Shown one piece after another: positions 40,088 through 52,800 of a stretch of DNA of 64,000 bases. Source of the DNA: Struthio camelus (Eukaryota > Chordata > Aves > Struthioniformes > Struthionidae). Position numbers and translations under genes: made by a program. Each line of letters opens with the position of its first letter. The stretch's first letter is position 1. The notes beneath the pieces are model-generated. The model was not told the DNA's origin, did not search any database, and was given only the letters and a program-made list of their open reading frames with translations. The stretch covers positions 39,659,817-39,723,816 of the forward strand of contig NC_090981.1 in NCBI RefSeq assembly GCF_040807025.1, given 5' to 3'.

Positions 40088-42928
40088 TATTCTTCATTGT
40101 TCTCTAAGGTGGTCCATCAAAGGATGAGCTAGTCATTTGGGATACTCGAGCAGAACTGCTGGATAGCAAAGAGAAAAAAAAAAGAAAAGTCAAGTAGGAA
40201 CCATATGGCAAGGGCATCTACAAAAATCAACAGGAGAGTTCTCACAGATGATCTGAGAGGCAGGATGCAGAAAAGGGAAAAAGACCACAAGTAGGATGCT
40301 CCTGGGGCTAATTAAGGGAACCGTTCTGCACAAGCCAAATGCCTATCTTCTTGACTGACAGCAAGCAGAGAAATATCATATTGTGAGAAATCAAGCTGAA
40401 CAAGTAAAGAGGGGAGCGACACAGAGAGAAAAACAATTCCCCAGTAAATACTGAAAAGAGGCTCCTCTTCTTGATGCAGGGCACAGGCTGCTCCTCTATG
40501 GGAGGTCAGGCAAGATTTTCCTCAGACATGCAACACAACATAGATTACTGGGTTCACTCTAGGTTTCATCTAATCCCTAAATCATCTGTTATCTACTACT
40601 GTTGGAGAAAAATAGAGAATAGAGCAGTGGTCTGACCTACTCGTGCCAACTCCAAGTCCAATAAAATCCTTGGAAAAATTCTCATTGGCTTTCCTAGTAC
40701 TTTGATTAGGCTCCTACCTTCTAAAAGAGCATTTGGCCAGAAATAGTCAGAATAAATAAGACAAAGCAACACATCTATCATCTAAAATTGAATACACATC
40801 AGCTGAAAACCTGACTCACCAAAACAGTGTTATGCAGAGTCCGACAAAACAAGCCACCCTCTTTTCTGAATGCCTGCTCTTTAGATGGTGGTATATGCTT
40901 TGTTAGGGTTTTTCCTAGAAGTGGATCCAACAAGGGTCATCGAACAATAATGGCTCTGACAGAAGAAATGTCTAGGCCTGATGTGGCAGGACTAAGGCAG
41001 CAGCAGGTTCTGCCTGGGCAGGGAACGAAGGGGACTTCAGTCTCACAATCATTTTTTCTTCTTCGTTTTGAGTTCATCTCTCCTTGTCTCTTGTTTCAAG
41101 GGACCTAGAAACTGCAAGCATGATGCCAGGTGTGGTCTCATCCCATCTGTTTAGAGCAGGAACTTGCCATCTTTCTGTGTGCTTCCCCAAATTAGAATGG
41201 TGCTTTCTAGCCACAAATTACACGGTCCAGTTTCCTATCTAATACAAGGAAAGATACAAAAATCTTGTATCCCTTAACGAGGCCATTATGCAGTTTTTCA
41301 GAATAAAACTGGTGTTCGTATCTAGAGTGCCTTTTGAGCAGGTAAAAAATGATTGTGGCATTTGCTAAGCATAGACACTTGTCAGACAAAGAGGGACAAG
41401 GCTGTTATGTGAAAAAATATATTTATTTTTAATCCTGTTAGCTATAAGAAGCCACAATGAGGATGGAAGAACACTGCAACTACAAGATAGGTGCAAAGTA
41501 CATTATCACTCAGATGTCTTCACAAAAATTTTTTTCAGGGTGCTGAATTGAAAAGTCTGGGCTAGAAATAACACCAATATCTGCTGAAATACTCAAATGC
41601 TGCCTAGTTTTTTTTCCTGAGGGCTTGTTTCAGCACACAAGCAGAGGCTGACGGAGTATGTTTTCATGTTCTGTTTACAGTAGGCAGATGAAACTCCTCT
41701 CTGTTCAGAAAAGGATCAATTTCAACCCCTTGGGCTAGAGGAGGTGTTCATCCCTTGCTTGGTGCTTCTACTGAGGGAGGACAGCTTTCAGATGAACTTC
41801 TGGAGGATAACCATAAGACATCTTCAAGCTCTGCAGCTCTCAGTTGCCTTGGCCACATCTCCTCATCAGCCTGTCCCACAAGCCACACCGGCTGGTTCAA
41901 ATCCTTCCCCAAAGGAGAGAGGATTGCAGGCAATTTCAGCACTCTAGGTAAGTTTCCTCGGCTGAAAAAATGGTACAAAGCAAGACAGTGGATAAATCTT
42001 GCCTTAAGACAGTCATTTCAACGCACAGAAGGACAAATTACTTGATGCAAACACTACAGGACAGGGCCAAAAGATTCATAGATCGTATAAAGTAACTCTG
42101 ACCTTCTAAATGACATAAAGTACCTTTTACTTGGTGTTGCTAAAATGTACTGTACAATAGGGATCTGATTCCCTATGGGGGTCTCTGGACTCTACTGGAA
42201 TGCAAATAAATAAATGGTCATAATTAATCTTACTTCTCACACACAGCAGAGCCAGGGTCAGTTTCCCTTCCTGTCCTTCATTTAACTAGTCAGAAAAAAG
42301 AAACTGTTTCCTTTCTGTGACAGAGTTCTTGTTTATCTCTTTAGTTTCTAAATTCAGAGTTAAAAAGGCAAAGTGAAAACATTCTAAAAATAATAAATAA
42401 ATGCCAGTCCTTACAAAAAAATTGTGCAGCCTGATCCCATGTGTCTGAACTTCCAGTGCTGAAGTAGCAATTTCATCAGCTTATAAAAAAATCTAAATGC
42501 TGTAGAGAATATGCATTGGTGGGCAGAGGTGGTATGTAATATTTTACTAGACACGTTTTCTATTCAAGGAGTGGATATCTTCTGGAAACTTTTAAGAATA
42601 CCCTAATAAATCTACTTTTGTATACCATCTTATGGCAAGTGTTTCTGCTTTTTTTCAGGCTCTAATTATCAAGGCTTTTCTCATTGTTTACATGAATGTG
42701 GGATCTTGGCACCATATGCTTACTTTCCCATGTGTCGTCCTGCTCCCACAAAACGCAACAGGAAATTGTTAATGGCAGTAAGATTGAGTCCATACTTAAT
42801 GATAGTACAGTAATTTCATCATCAACAAATCTGGAGCATTGAATCTGAGATATAGATTGGAAGAAACAAAAGCACTATATCCACTACAAAGTCCTTGGTG
42901 ACAACGAACAAGTGGAGAGTCTGTCAGA

Positions 42929-42950
42929 TGTTGTTGTTGTTGTTGTTGCT
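42929..42950. repeat. TTG microsatellite
   Basis: Six to seven uninterrupted TTG units end in TTGCTG. It lies within unannotated intergenic DNA. Confidence 0.9.
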
Positions 42951-45900
42951 GTTCTACAGAATGTTTCGAGAAGTTTTCAACCCTGTCTCAGCCCCTCCTT
43001 ATACAGTAGTCCTCCAAGGAGATGGCAGCTACCTCACCACAAACCTCCAATCTAGAGGGAAGAAAGCCTGCATTTTGGGACATCTTGATAAATTCTGCTC
43101 AAAAGTGAATCTGGTACACATTTTTGTGCAGTTGAAATACAATCCAATGCCTGGCATAGACAATACAAAAAATAGTTTTTAGCCAATATAAATATAGATA
43201 GGCTTACCATTGCTTATTTATTTCATAGTCCAAAAGAAGAAAATAGGCTTTGCAGGGAAATTACCTGGTTATAAAGAGATCATTAAAAGCTTATTGCAGG
43301 AGTCCAGTTCTAGGATCCTTTGAAGAGATGTTCATACTAACAAGCTACTGAATATTTTTGAGCAGGACTTCATATTCTCAACTTGATCTTTTTGGTTTTC
43401 CTGGGATGAAAAGGGAACAGCTGAGCAGGTTTTTACAAGACTGAAGACTCAACCACAGAAGCAACCTGATAAGGGATCCTTGTCTCTCTGTAAGTGGTAA
43501 AAAGATAAACAGTGATCAAATTTGAGGAAAAGTGCAAAATACATTTAGTCAGGTCTTGCTCTTTCTTTATAACAAACAAAAAGCTATAAGCATCTCAATA
43601 TGTTGATGAAAGCTGCTAATACTTTTTTTTTTTCTTGATGGTTTTGCCTTTCCATTATCAGGTTGCAAGTGCAAGTGGCTTTAGGCAGACACTGTGGAAC
43701 AGGTACTGAAGTCAAGTATCTTTTGGAGAAAAGAGATCTCTCCTGCCAGCACTAGAGATAGGTCACCTGTGAAGTGCCCTGGGTCTATTAAGTCCCTTTT
43801 CTTTTCTACAGACAGGTTCGATTCCACCTCAAGATTGACCAAAAGAGCCTCTAAATGAAGCAGAACCTGGCTTACACACTCTTGTGCAGCCTCCATTGTT
43901 TTCAATAACTTGAATATATCACAATCTCGTACATATATTCACTCACCAAAACCTCCATGAGAGATGAGAGAAACGTTTTATCCTCCAAAGTCAGTTGTGG
44001 GACAGAAGCTCGAATCCAAGTTTCCTAAGTCTTACAAGAATGTCCAAATGGCAAAACAACATTGTCAGTCTTGACTCAGGCGAGTCTGCAGAGATGCTTG
44101 TTGTATTGAAAACCACCTGTGAGGAGTTATCAGAAGACTACATCTGTCTTTCGGGAAAAGACGGATGTCTACCTCCAACCACTACCTTCATGCAAATGAC
44201 ACAAAACCACAAGTTTGGCTGAGAAATACCCATTAGTAGGAGGGAGATTGCCTGAAAGAAACAAAAGAACATTTCTGAAAGTTTAGGATCCTTTTCACAT
44301 TATGCGCTAACAATCTTTTACTGAATTTGGATATAGCAAAAGTGTAAATAGCAATCTGTTTCCAGAATAGGGAAGTGAATCATACCTGTTCATTTTAAAT
44401 ATCATTTGTCTGTCATGTAGTTTTGGCACAAGCATATGCTGGCCCCAGACAGGTTATCCTTCTGCTAAGGTATTTTTATTAATGGATATTAAGCTGAAAA
44501 ATTTATCAGAATACATGACTGAGAAGACCAAATTGGCACCTGATAGAACAGTTTTAGGACTGCTGCAGTTCTGTGAACAACTTTCTATCCTTTGAGAGAT
44601 CAGGATTTTAAGGACGTTGTAGAAGACAAACTTTGAGTGGACTATGTGCAGACATTCAAAATAAAAAATAAAAAAATTCCTGAGGATAGCACCACGCGGA
44701 GGAGCCCCAGCGATTTGTACCTGGACAAAATCTGTCTGAACACATAGTTTGGTTCTCTCATTGTCCAAAGTGATTACAAGACAAGTGGAAGGAGATATTG
44801 GCGATCTGGAATCTCAGGATTGCTACAAAGTGAAACTGGATGATTTTACAAACTTTCCCCAGATTTTACCTAGGAAGGACATAACACTATACTTACATAA
44901 AGAATACATTCTTTCTTCTTTCTCAAAGCATCTGCTACCATGCAGTACTGGCAAAAGATTAATAAACATAATGGGATTTCTTCTTGTCTAGTGCCTCCAT
45001 TTTTATGTATACCTGTATATGACCCCAACTGGACAGGAGTGTACTAGCACCACGACTTCATCAGTTTTAGTTTCTCTAATATTTTAACCTCAGCTTTCTG
45101 GAAAGGCACAAAAGCTGTGACAGGTGCTAAGAGTATGCCAATAATAAACACTTTTCTTGTTCTCCACTTACCAGTCAAGAAGACACCATAATGGATTTAA
45201 CCAACATCACACTCTCCCAGGTAGGTACCTGACAGTATGTGACATTTTGTGTAGTTATTGACTCCACAGATGAGCGGACATTTCCTCAGAGCACTGAAAA
45301 GAATTTTTACGTCCAGAAGGTCATTGTGATTGTAGTGGTAATGGTGGTGTTATTATTACTCTTTAGACTGCACTGTATAAGTACTGCACTAGCAGTAACC
45401 TGTCCCAGCCTTTTGCATAGCTACAGAACATCGGGGTAGGTTTTGTGGGCTTTGCTACTTAGAGGATTATGAAAGCATCGGTATCAATGAGTTGCCTGGA
45501 GTAGAGTCTTGCTGATTTGCAAAGCTCTTTTCCTAAGTATATTAAAGCTTTTGGAATTACCTTGTTAATTTGTAATCTAAGATTCTGCATTAGCCTCCAC
45601 GCTAGGAGCTTACATATACTCTACTGGTAGTATCTTCTGTATTGTAAGTTGGTTAGGAAGAATAAATAATGGTCCTAGCTAAGAAGTGAAAAATAAATCT
45701 AGATGAAGTTCAGATAAACTGATCTCAGAGAAACGGTCCATAAATTAACAGGATTGATTTTCCGCTGATTTTTCCTGTCCCACAGTGAAATATTTTTGCT
45801 ATGCAAAGCTAATTGACATTAATGAAGCTGTTTTGTTTGTAGACTTTTAATACAAGAAATGGAGGTCACCTTTCCAGGTCATTAGATGGAGAGGATCAAT

Positions 45901-46299
45901 ATCAACATAATTTATTTGAACTTAGCCTCCTAGAATTAATTTCAGATTGTTCTATAATTGTTCATACAAAATAGCTCCTGCTAAGCTAAGGCTAGCCTAG
46001 CAATTCAGTGATGTCTCATGAGTTTTTATTTAAGTTATTGGGAATTCAGGATGTCTGATAAAATGTATGACCTGAAAAAAAAAATTCCAAATCCATAATA
46101 TTTAACTAAAGCAATGAAGTTCCTCTGCACCAGGAGAATCTTAGGGAGATCAAAAAAAGGCAAATCAGACTTAGGTATCGATTAGTCCTGATGTTCTCAT
46201 GCATTTAATGAGAACAGGGAGTAGAAAATATTCTTCCCTCCAGGGACAAGTGTAGGAAGAAAGTGGACGTTTCAGTAAACAGCACAACTAGCAAGAGAC

Positions 46300-46548
46300 T
46301 GCTGTCAGGCCCTGAGGGCACTATAGGCCTTAGTGGCCCTGCCAAGCCTCCCCCAGGGCCTCTCCCCACCCTGCCCATGGGCCTGGACCCCATTTCAGCT
46401 CAGCCCAGGGCTGTCAGTCCCTGTTCCCTTGCTAAGGGGCTATGGGATGGGGCGACAACTGCTGAGGGCCCTTCCCTGCCTGCTGCGTTATCATGCTCTG
46501 CTCCCACACACTTTGGGAGCAGCTGGCCCTTGCTGCACCCTGACAGCA
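46300..46548. repeat. GC-rich block bounded by 10-bp inverted repeats
   Basis: TGCTGTCAGG at 46300-46309 and CCTGACAGCA at 46539-46548 are exact reverse complements and bound a 249-bp block. The block is clearly richer in G and C than its AT-rich surroundings (for example CCTCCCCCAGGGCCTCTCCC). CpG dinucleotides are few, so it is not a CpG island. An open frame of 139 codons (46263-46682) and a 77-codon frame run through it, as expected where stops are rare in GC-rich DNA. The inverted repeats suggest a small non-autonomous DNA element, but I see no clear target-site duplication. No family was recognised. Confidence 0.4.
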
Positions 46549-47868
46549 ATATTTTGTTTGTCCTGACTCATGTACCACTGGAGAACTCAGCTAAATCTCT
46601 GTATAGAGCCCTTAACACTTTTATCTCTGTTACTGGATGTGATATGGGCTTGTGTGGCTGGAGGCCACAAAGGACTATGTGATAGAATGGCAACATCAGG
46701 TTGGAGCTAAGGCGTGGGCCTTTTCAAAAGGTTCTTTGGAGAGGGACCTATCTTGGTGGTATAGCCCTCAGTGCTCTCCAGTGCTGTAGATGCTCTTCTG
46801 CTCCATGACACCGTGTACCACGTGCTGGTTGGCACATCTTGGATCACAGGTGGTAAGCAGCAGCATGAGACACATGTATAGAGTTGTCAGGAAATGTAGG
46901 AGAGTCAGTTGTGTGTCTGATACTGAATGCATTAGCCCTGGCAGGCCTGGATGTGGGGGAAGAGGGAGGTGTCTGAGATGTCCAGGTATGGACGGTGCTG
47001 TATAAATACATTTATTTTTTCATTCTCCATAATTAAACTCAGGAACATCACCTGAGTTTCCTTTGTAAATTCCAGTCCCCTCTTTGTAGTATGTCCTTGG
47101 AGCACTGAGATTTTATTAACTCGAAACAGCTCAGACATTAGGCCTCCCAATGGACCATAAAACATTCATTAATAATTGCAATCACTAACTCACTTGCAAG
47201 TTTAGAGAGTTTGGAAGTAGAGAAGAAAAATGTGTTGGGTCACAGCTCCAAGCCCAGATGCTGCACAAATGACATGTAAAGTGAGAATTCCCACTGAAAT
47301 GAGAGAGCACTGAAACCAAGGGCATAGCAGTAGTCTCTGTGTTTGCATAAATGCTTGTAGGGTCCTAGGCCTCTACCCTTCTGATTTCAGTGAGACTTAA
47401 AAAGATAATGGACCCTCTGCCCGGGGCGGCTTGCAAAACCAAGGCCTGCATTAGCAGTTCAAACCTACACCTCCCTTTATGTTTTGCGAATAGCTTGTTC
47501 AGATGCAATTCTGTGCCCATCAGTGGTAGCTGGAAAACTAAGACCTTTAGCATTAGGTTATATTTTTTCTATAACATGTCAACAAATAAAATAGCCAATA
47601 CCTTCTGAAAAGGTGACTGTGGCCATATAATGTGGTCTGATTGTCCAGAAACAAAAAAAATGAGGTAAATATTGCTGGAATTACATGATTCAAACTTCAT
47701 GTACATTGAGAATGACAAGCCTTCTGAAAGCCGGGTTGCAATGGTTAGATGTGCTCGCCAGGGGGCTGTCATGCTCCAAATGAAAAAAAAATGCCGGGTT
47801 ATGAGTACACACATAATTCCTTTGTCATTAGATAGCTAGAGTCAGCGTTTGTGTTTAATTCTTTTGTT

Positions 47869-47883
47869 AAAAAAAAAAAAAAA
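47869..47883. repeat. A15 homopolymer
   Basis: Fifteen consecutive A follow CTTTTGTT. No adjacent retroposed gene was recognised. Confidence 0.9.
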
Positions 47884-49820
47884 GCCTAACAATTTCTTTC
47901 TAGTGGTTGTCCGAAGAAACATATTCAGACAAATATGTATTCAGATATTACGCAAGTACGACTCTCCAGCCACTTCCACACAAATTCCTATAAGAACATT
48001 ATATAATTCACTAAGCAGATTTTCAGAAGATTGGAAATATTCCTGGTTGCTTTAAACATAGGAAAAATCTCCCTTTGAAGAGATTTACACTATCACTTTC
48101 TCTATGGCTGTGATCCATTAATCTTCCCAGTGCCAAGGTAAGATTATATGCGTAACTCTGTATCTTTTTAATTATCACTGGGGAGTCCTTGCAACATTTG
48201 AGAAGCCACACAGAGTGAGAACAGAGGTCTTACCATGGGTCTTAGGTGATTTTGGCACAGCATCAGTTTTGCTGTATTTATATAAACCATTTCAGCTCTT
48301 AAACATTCCTAGCTTGCACTGCAGGCAAAAACTATGATAACCAAAGGGATTCATGAGATGAATAGCTGGATTTAACGCTCTTTCTCATGTTGTGCAGCCA
48401 GGTCATTTCAAGCCAATGGAAACGGAAGCACCTCTGAGATGGAAGCATATTAATATTAATAAAGCTTCTTTGGAAATAGGGATAAGAATTTCCACTCATT
48501 GATAGCCATAAAGAGATAGAAGGGAGCTGACCTGAAGGGACTTGCCAGCATTTCAAGTAACACGTCATCTTCAGCAGGACAAACCTAACCAGCACAAGGC
48601 ACTTTTAGAGATAACTGCAAAGCTACCAGTGTCCGGGGTGGAGGACGTGTACTCTGTATTCAAATTCAGATCCACCATTATTTTGACTTTTTTTCTTTTC
48701 TATCTGCCCTCCTTGGGCCTCCTTGGGTAGGTTTGTTTTTCCTCCCTTTTTTATATCTCTGTCTCTTTATTGTGAAAAACGGCCATACTGATGAACTAAT
48801 ATTTCTATCTAAGGTAAAACAGAACAATCACAGCATGTCGTTCCCATATTTCACAGAGACATCACTTTGCCAGCAGGAATTTGGGGGCTGGACCACATCT
48901 ATTTTTATTTAGTGTCCAGACTTAAATATGGAGCTATGAATCTCTGTTCCACAGCATGCTGATTAGAGGCAGGATTTGTAGTGATTCTGCACATCATTTC
49001 ACAGGCTGTGGTTTCAGAATGGTTGAACGTGAGATTTTCACGGAGTGTGGCTAAAACTATCCCCTTCTCTTAGGCTTTACATTTTTGAAGTCACAGTTAT
49101 AACTGGAACAAAGCTTTCAATCCCTTAAAAAGACTTGATTAATATTCTAGGGCAAAAAACTACAGTTGGGAGTGAAAAACCTGCTCATTGTCGGCAAGAA
49201 AAAATACTGCAATTTAAGGATAAGTGCTCGGTGAGTTTTACACTGTCATCGAAAGCTGCTATTCAAAGCAAGGAAACGGCCTGCTCTGCTCTGCAAAAGA
49301 GAAGGACAAGGATTTGTGAAGTGGTAGAAATAGCTAATGCACTCACTGATCTTCCCTGCTCTCCCTAATCCTGCCCCAGGTCCTTGCCACTCCTCCCCAT
49401 ACCATCTCCGGGTTTCTCTCCACCCTCTCACAGCCTGTTACTCCGCACCACTTCCTATGAACCAGGATTGCCTCCACATTGTATTGCTAACACCAAAAAT
49501 ATCCCTTCAGAGCCTGATGAGAATTCAGCCACTTTTTGCTTTTAAGTGCAAACCTGAAAAAGCTGTCTCAGCCTCATATATTCAGGATTGAATGTTTATG
49601 AACAATTGCACTCCTTAAGAGGCTTTTTTAAATACAGCCATTTGTGGTGGTGTTAATTCTGCTAAGGTGGCCCTTGGAGCTAGAGAAGCTATGGTTTAGG
49701 ATTCCTGAAAGGAAGTAGCATGCTTTTTTATATATCTGTGAAGTTCTGGGCCTTTTTCACTGTGAATACCATCTTCCGCTGGTAGAAAACAATGAGGAAT
49801 CACGTCCAGAGCTGAAGATA

Positions 49821-49848
49821 TTTCTCTCTCTTTTTTTTTTTTTTTTTT
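49821..49848. repeat. CT run followed by T18
   Basis: A short TTTCTCTCTC run is followed by 18 consecutive T. No retroposed gene body was recognised next to it. Confidence 0.9.
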
Positions 49849-52800
49849 GGCTAGAGAATACAGATAACAAATGCCTTCTACTGCACTCATGCAGAAAACA
49901 TGGTTTTCTCAAGAAGATGCTTGATCATGTCATGGTACTGGCAAGGGATGTGGAAGAGGGAGGAAAGCACCTAGCTGCCATTGATGATTGCTTCAAACTG
50001 CCTCCAGAGACCTGCAGCTGAAGTTACTGCTTCTCTGGGCAGCTAGTGTGACCCCTGGGCATGCGAAAGGCAACTCAGTAGCCCTCAAGACATCGAGGCA
50101 GCGTGGGGCCAACAAAAAGGTGCTCCTGCTCTTTCTGTTAGGTATGATGAATTCACTTAACCTTCAAGCTACAGGCAGGAGAATGCTGTTCCTGGACAGA
50201 GGAAGGAGAAAGGCTGCAATGATCAAATAGTTAGTGTTAATAAAATGCTCTGTACATGCTAAAGTTCACTACGATGCACTGAAAAAATCTAGCTGATTTG
50301 AATAACTTCACCTGCCCTTCCTTTAAGTCTTTTATTTGGAAAACTTAGTTTTACAAAAGAGCGTTTAAATGCTGGTAGCACAGGAATTTGCCTCAGAGTA
50401 AAAGGTCAGTCTCTAAACGAGGTTTCATCACCAATCAGATCACTGAGACTGATTGCCTGTGGAGCCAGACGCAGCACACTGCTGAGGAGTGGTGTGTTGC
50501 TGGGGATGTCTTGGGAAGATGGATTGCACTTGTTCTCAAAAGGGTTTTCTCTCTTTCCCTCAGGCTGGCAGAGTGATGGGGCTCATAGTTCTAAAGGTGC
50601 TTTTTTGAGTGTAAGCCAGAAAGAGCTGTTTCTGACCTGTAATTTAATGAAATAAATGCAATAAAGTACTTTGCTCTGATTATGAACACTGATAAATTAA
50701 TTCAGAAAAATGGATCATCCAGTGATGGTATTAAGAAAGCTCTGTCATAGGTAGATGGAGAGGATTCTACAGCCAGTGAATAAGTACAGAAAAAACCTGT
50801 AGGTAGAAACCTGTATGAGTTTCCACCTTAAATCAATATCCCCTTATGTTCCCAAGTGGCACTACTTACCTTATAGCAGGCTAAGAAGTTTCTCTAAATA
50901 ACCAGTTCAAATCTTCAGGTAGCTAGTTCAGGCATGAGGTTAAATTCTGCTCTTTGATCCTGCTGCAAAACTGAAAAACTTGAGACTTTCAGTTATTCTG
51001 ACTATTGAGTTATTCTGACAGTGGCACTCCATATTTGACTCATATGTTCACAGGCCAAATCCAAGTATAAGATTTTAAATAATCAATGAATGGAACTCTT
51101 GAATCCTGAAAATTATGATTTTTAGAAGGAAAAGACTTTTACCCAGAGCAAATAAAAAGACAGATTTTCATCCAAAATTTCTTTTTCAAAAATGCTGTCA
51201 AATTTGAGATGCTGAGCACCGTGAGATACTGGAGAATTTCAAGACATTTGTCTCTAGAAGGGGATTTGTCCTTTCTGTCCACCACTGAGAGAATACCTAT
51301 TTGCAATTTCTTCTCATTTCAGTACCAATATTTTTCTAGTCCAGCATTTTTGGTTATTATTCTTTGAGTCAGGACACTTTTACAATGGTTTAGATATTTC
51401 CTGTGAAGTGTATTAGGATACTGATGGACCTGCTGATATTTTATTTGGATGTGGCCTTCCTCAGTTCCAATGTAATGGGGAAATTCTTCACAGCCATATG
51501 AAGGTAACGCCTGCAATCCACAAATCATTAAATGATACCAGAAGCCTAAGAAGCAAAAAGCCCTACTGTGCTGCTGCAGCAAAAATAAGAGGCAGAGTTT
51601 AAGAGCGGAAGCCACCATTTTAAAAACCTGAACAAAAAAAAAATCTGTTTCTACTGGCTTGCTAGACTTCAGTGTCCAGCTGGTGGGCTCATGTTTTATT
51701 CTTCCCCTCTCCATGGTGAACTTGCCTTGGATTATTCCTTGTGCATTCATAAGCAATATAATGCCAACAGTCCACCATTTTAGGTCGAACAACAATAGCT
51801 AATGTACTACCTGAAATCTCTTAGTTTCCTGCAAGTATGAAGTTTTTGAAGTTTTGCAAGTATAAGAAATCTAAACTACAGCAGCTGAAACATACAACAA
51901 AATACTGTATTTATTTGTTCAATTCAGTGTTAGCATAGCACAGTGACAGCTGCAGAGTCTGTGAAATCTTTCCTGCTTCAGTCAAAGGAAATGAGAATCT
52001 TCCCTTCAAGTGGCAATGGAATAGGGCCCTGAATTTGAATCAGTAAATCAGTTTTGAAAAAATGCTGGAAGGCTTTGGTTTGAATTAATGTTTATATGTT
52101 GAAATGGCTACTGCATTTCCATGCAGCATCAAAATTATACAGAATGTGGACCATGTAAAAAAAGATCATCTTTTGTTAACGAGTTTGCTAGTGCAAACGT
52201 AGCTTATTTTTGTAGCAAACAGTGTATTTTAACTGAACATCTAGTTTCAGAACTAGAGCCACAGAACACCCTTGTTGTTCCAAAATGTGCATTTGACAAG
52301 GATTGTTTATATGACTCACACAAAACACACTCAATTGGGAACATGTTTTGTCTTTTCAATCTTGGGTGCTTTCTTTTATATGCGGTGCAAGCAGACAGCG
52401 GCTGTACAGATGATGATTTTTTCTTCTCGTGATGTTTTTCCACTAAAGTATTATTAACTATTTACGAATGTATGGCTCATAATTTCAGTCATACGACTTA
52501 ACAGCATATTTCCTGTCTCTTTAATGCAATTGACTTATTTTTCCTTTCTACCTCTTGATGGCACCTGAGTAGAACTGTGATGATACTGAATATACCTAGC
52601 AGAGCAGAATCATCAGCCACTGCCAGGCACGACTGCAACATGGAAGGTCCCAGCAGAGACAACACAACTACCTGCTGCACTCCTGATTTTACATCAGTGA
52701 ATTATGGTAATTTCGAAAGCCAGATTATCACAGATTAGTGTTAGATGCTTACTGCCTGATATACAAGTAAATCCCAAACACAATAGCACTTTTCTCCAGA

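Noticed and set aside
41893..41904. tRNA gene suggested by a B-box-like TGGTTCAAATCC
   Set aside because: No A-box, anticodon arm or acceptor stem could be fitted upstream.
46290..46580. CpG island or promoter
   Set aside because: The block is GC-rich but contains very few CpG dinucleotides.
46263..46682. 139-codon open frame rich in proline and glycine
   Set aside because: It follows the GC-rich block, where stops are rare; no domain, no splice partner and a composition explained by the DNA.
49821..49848. T18 tract as the poly(A) tail of a minus-strand processed pseudogene
   Set aside because: No gene body is recognised on the upstream side of that strand and the tract merges with a CT run.
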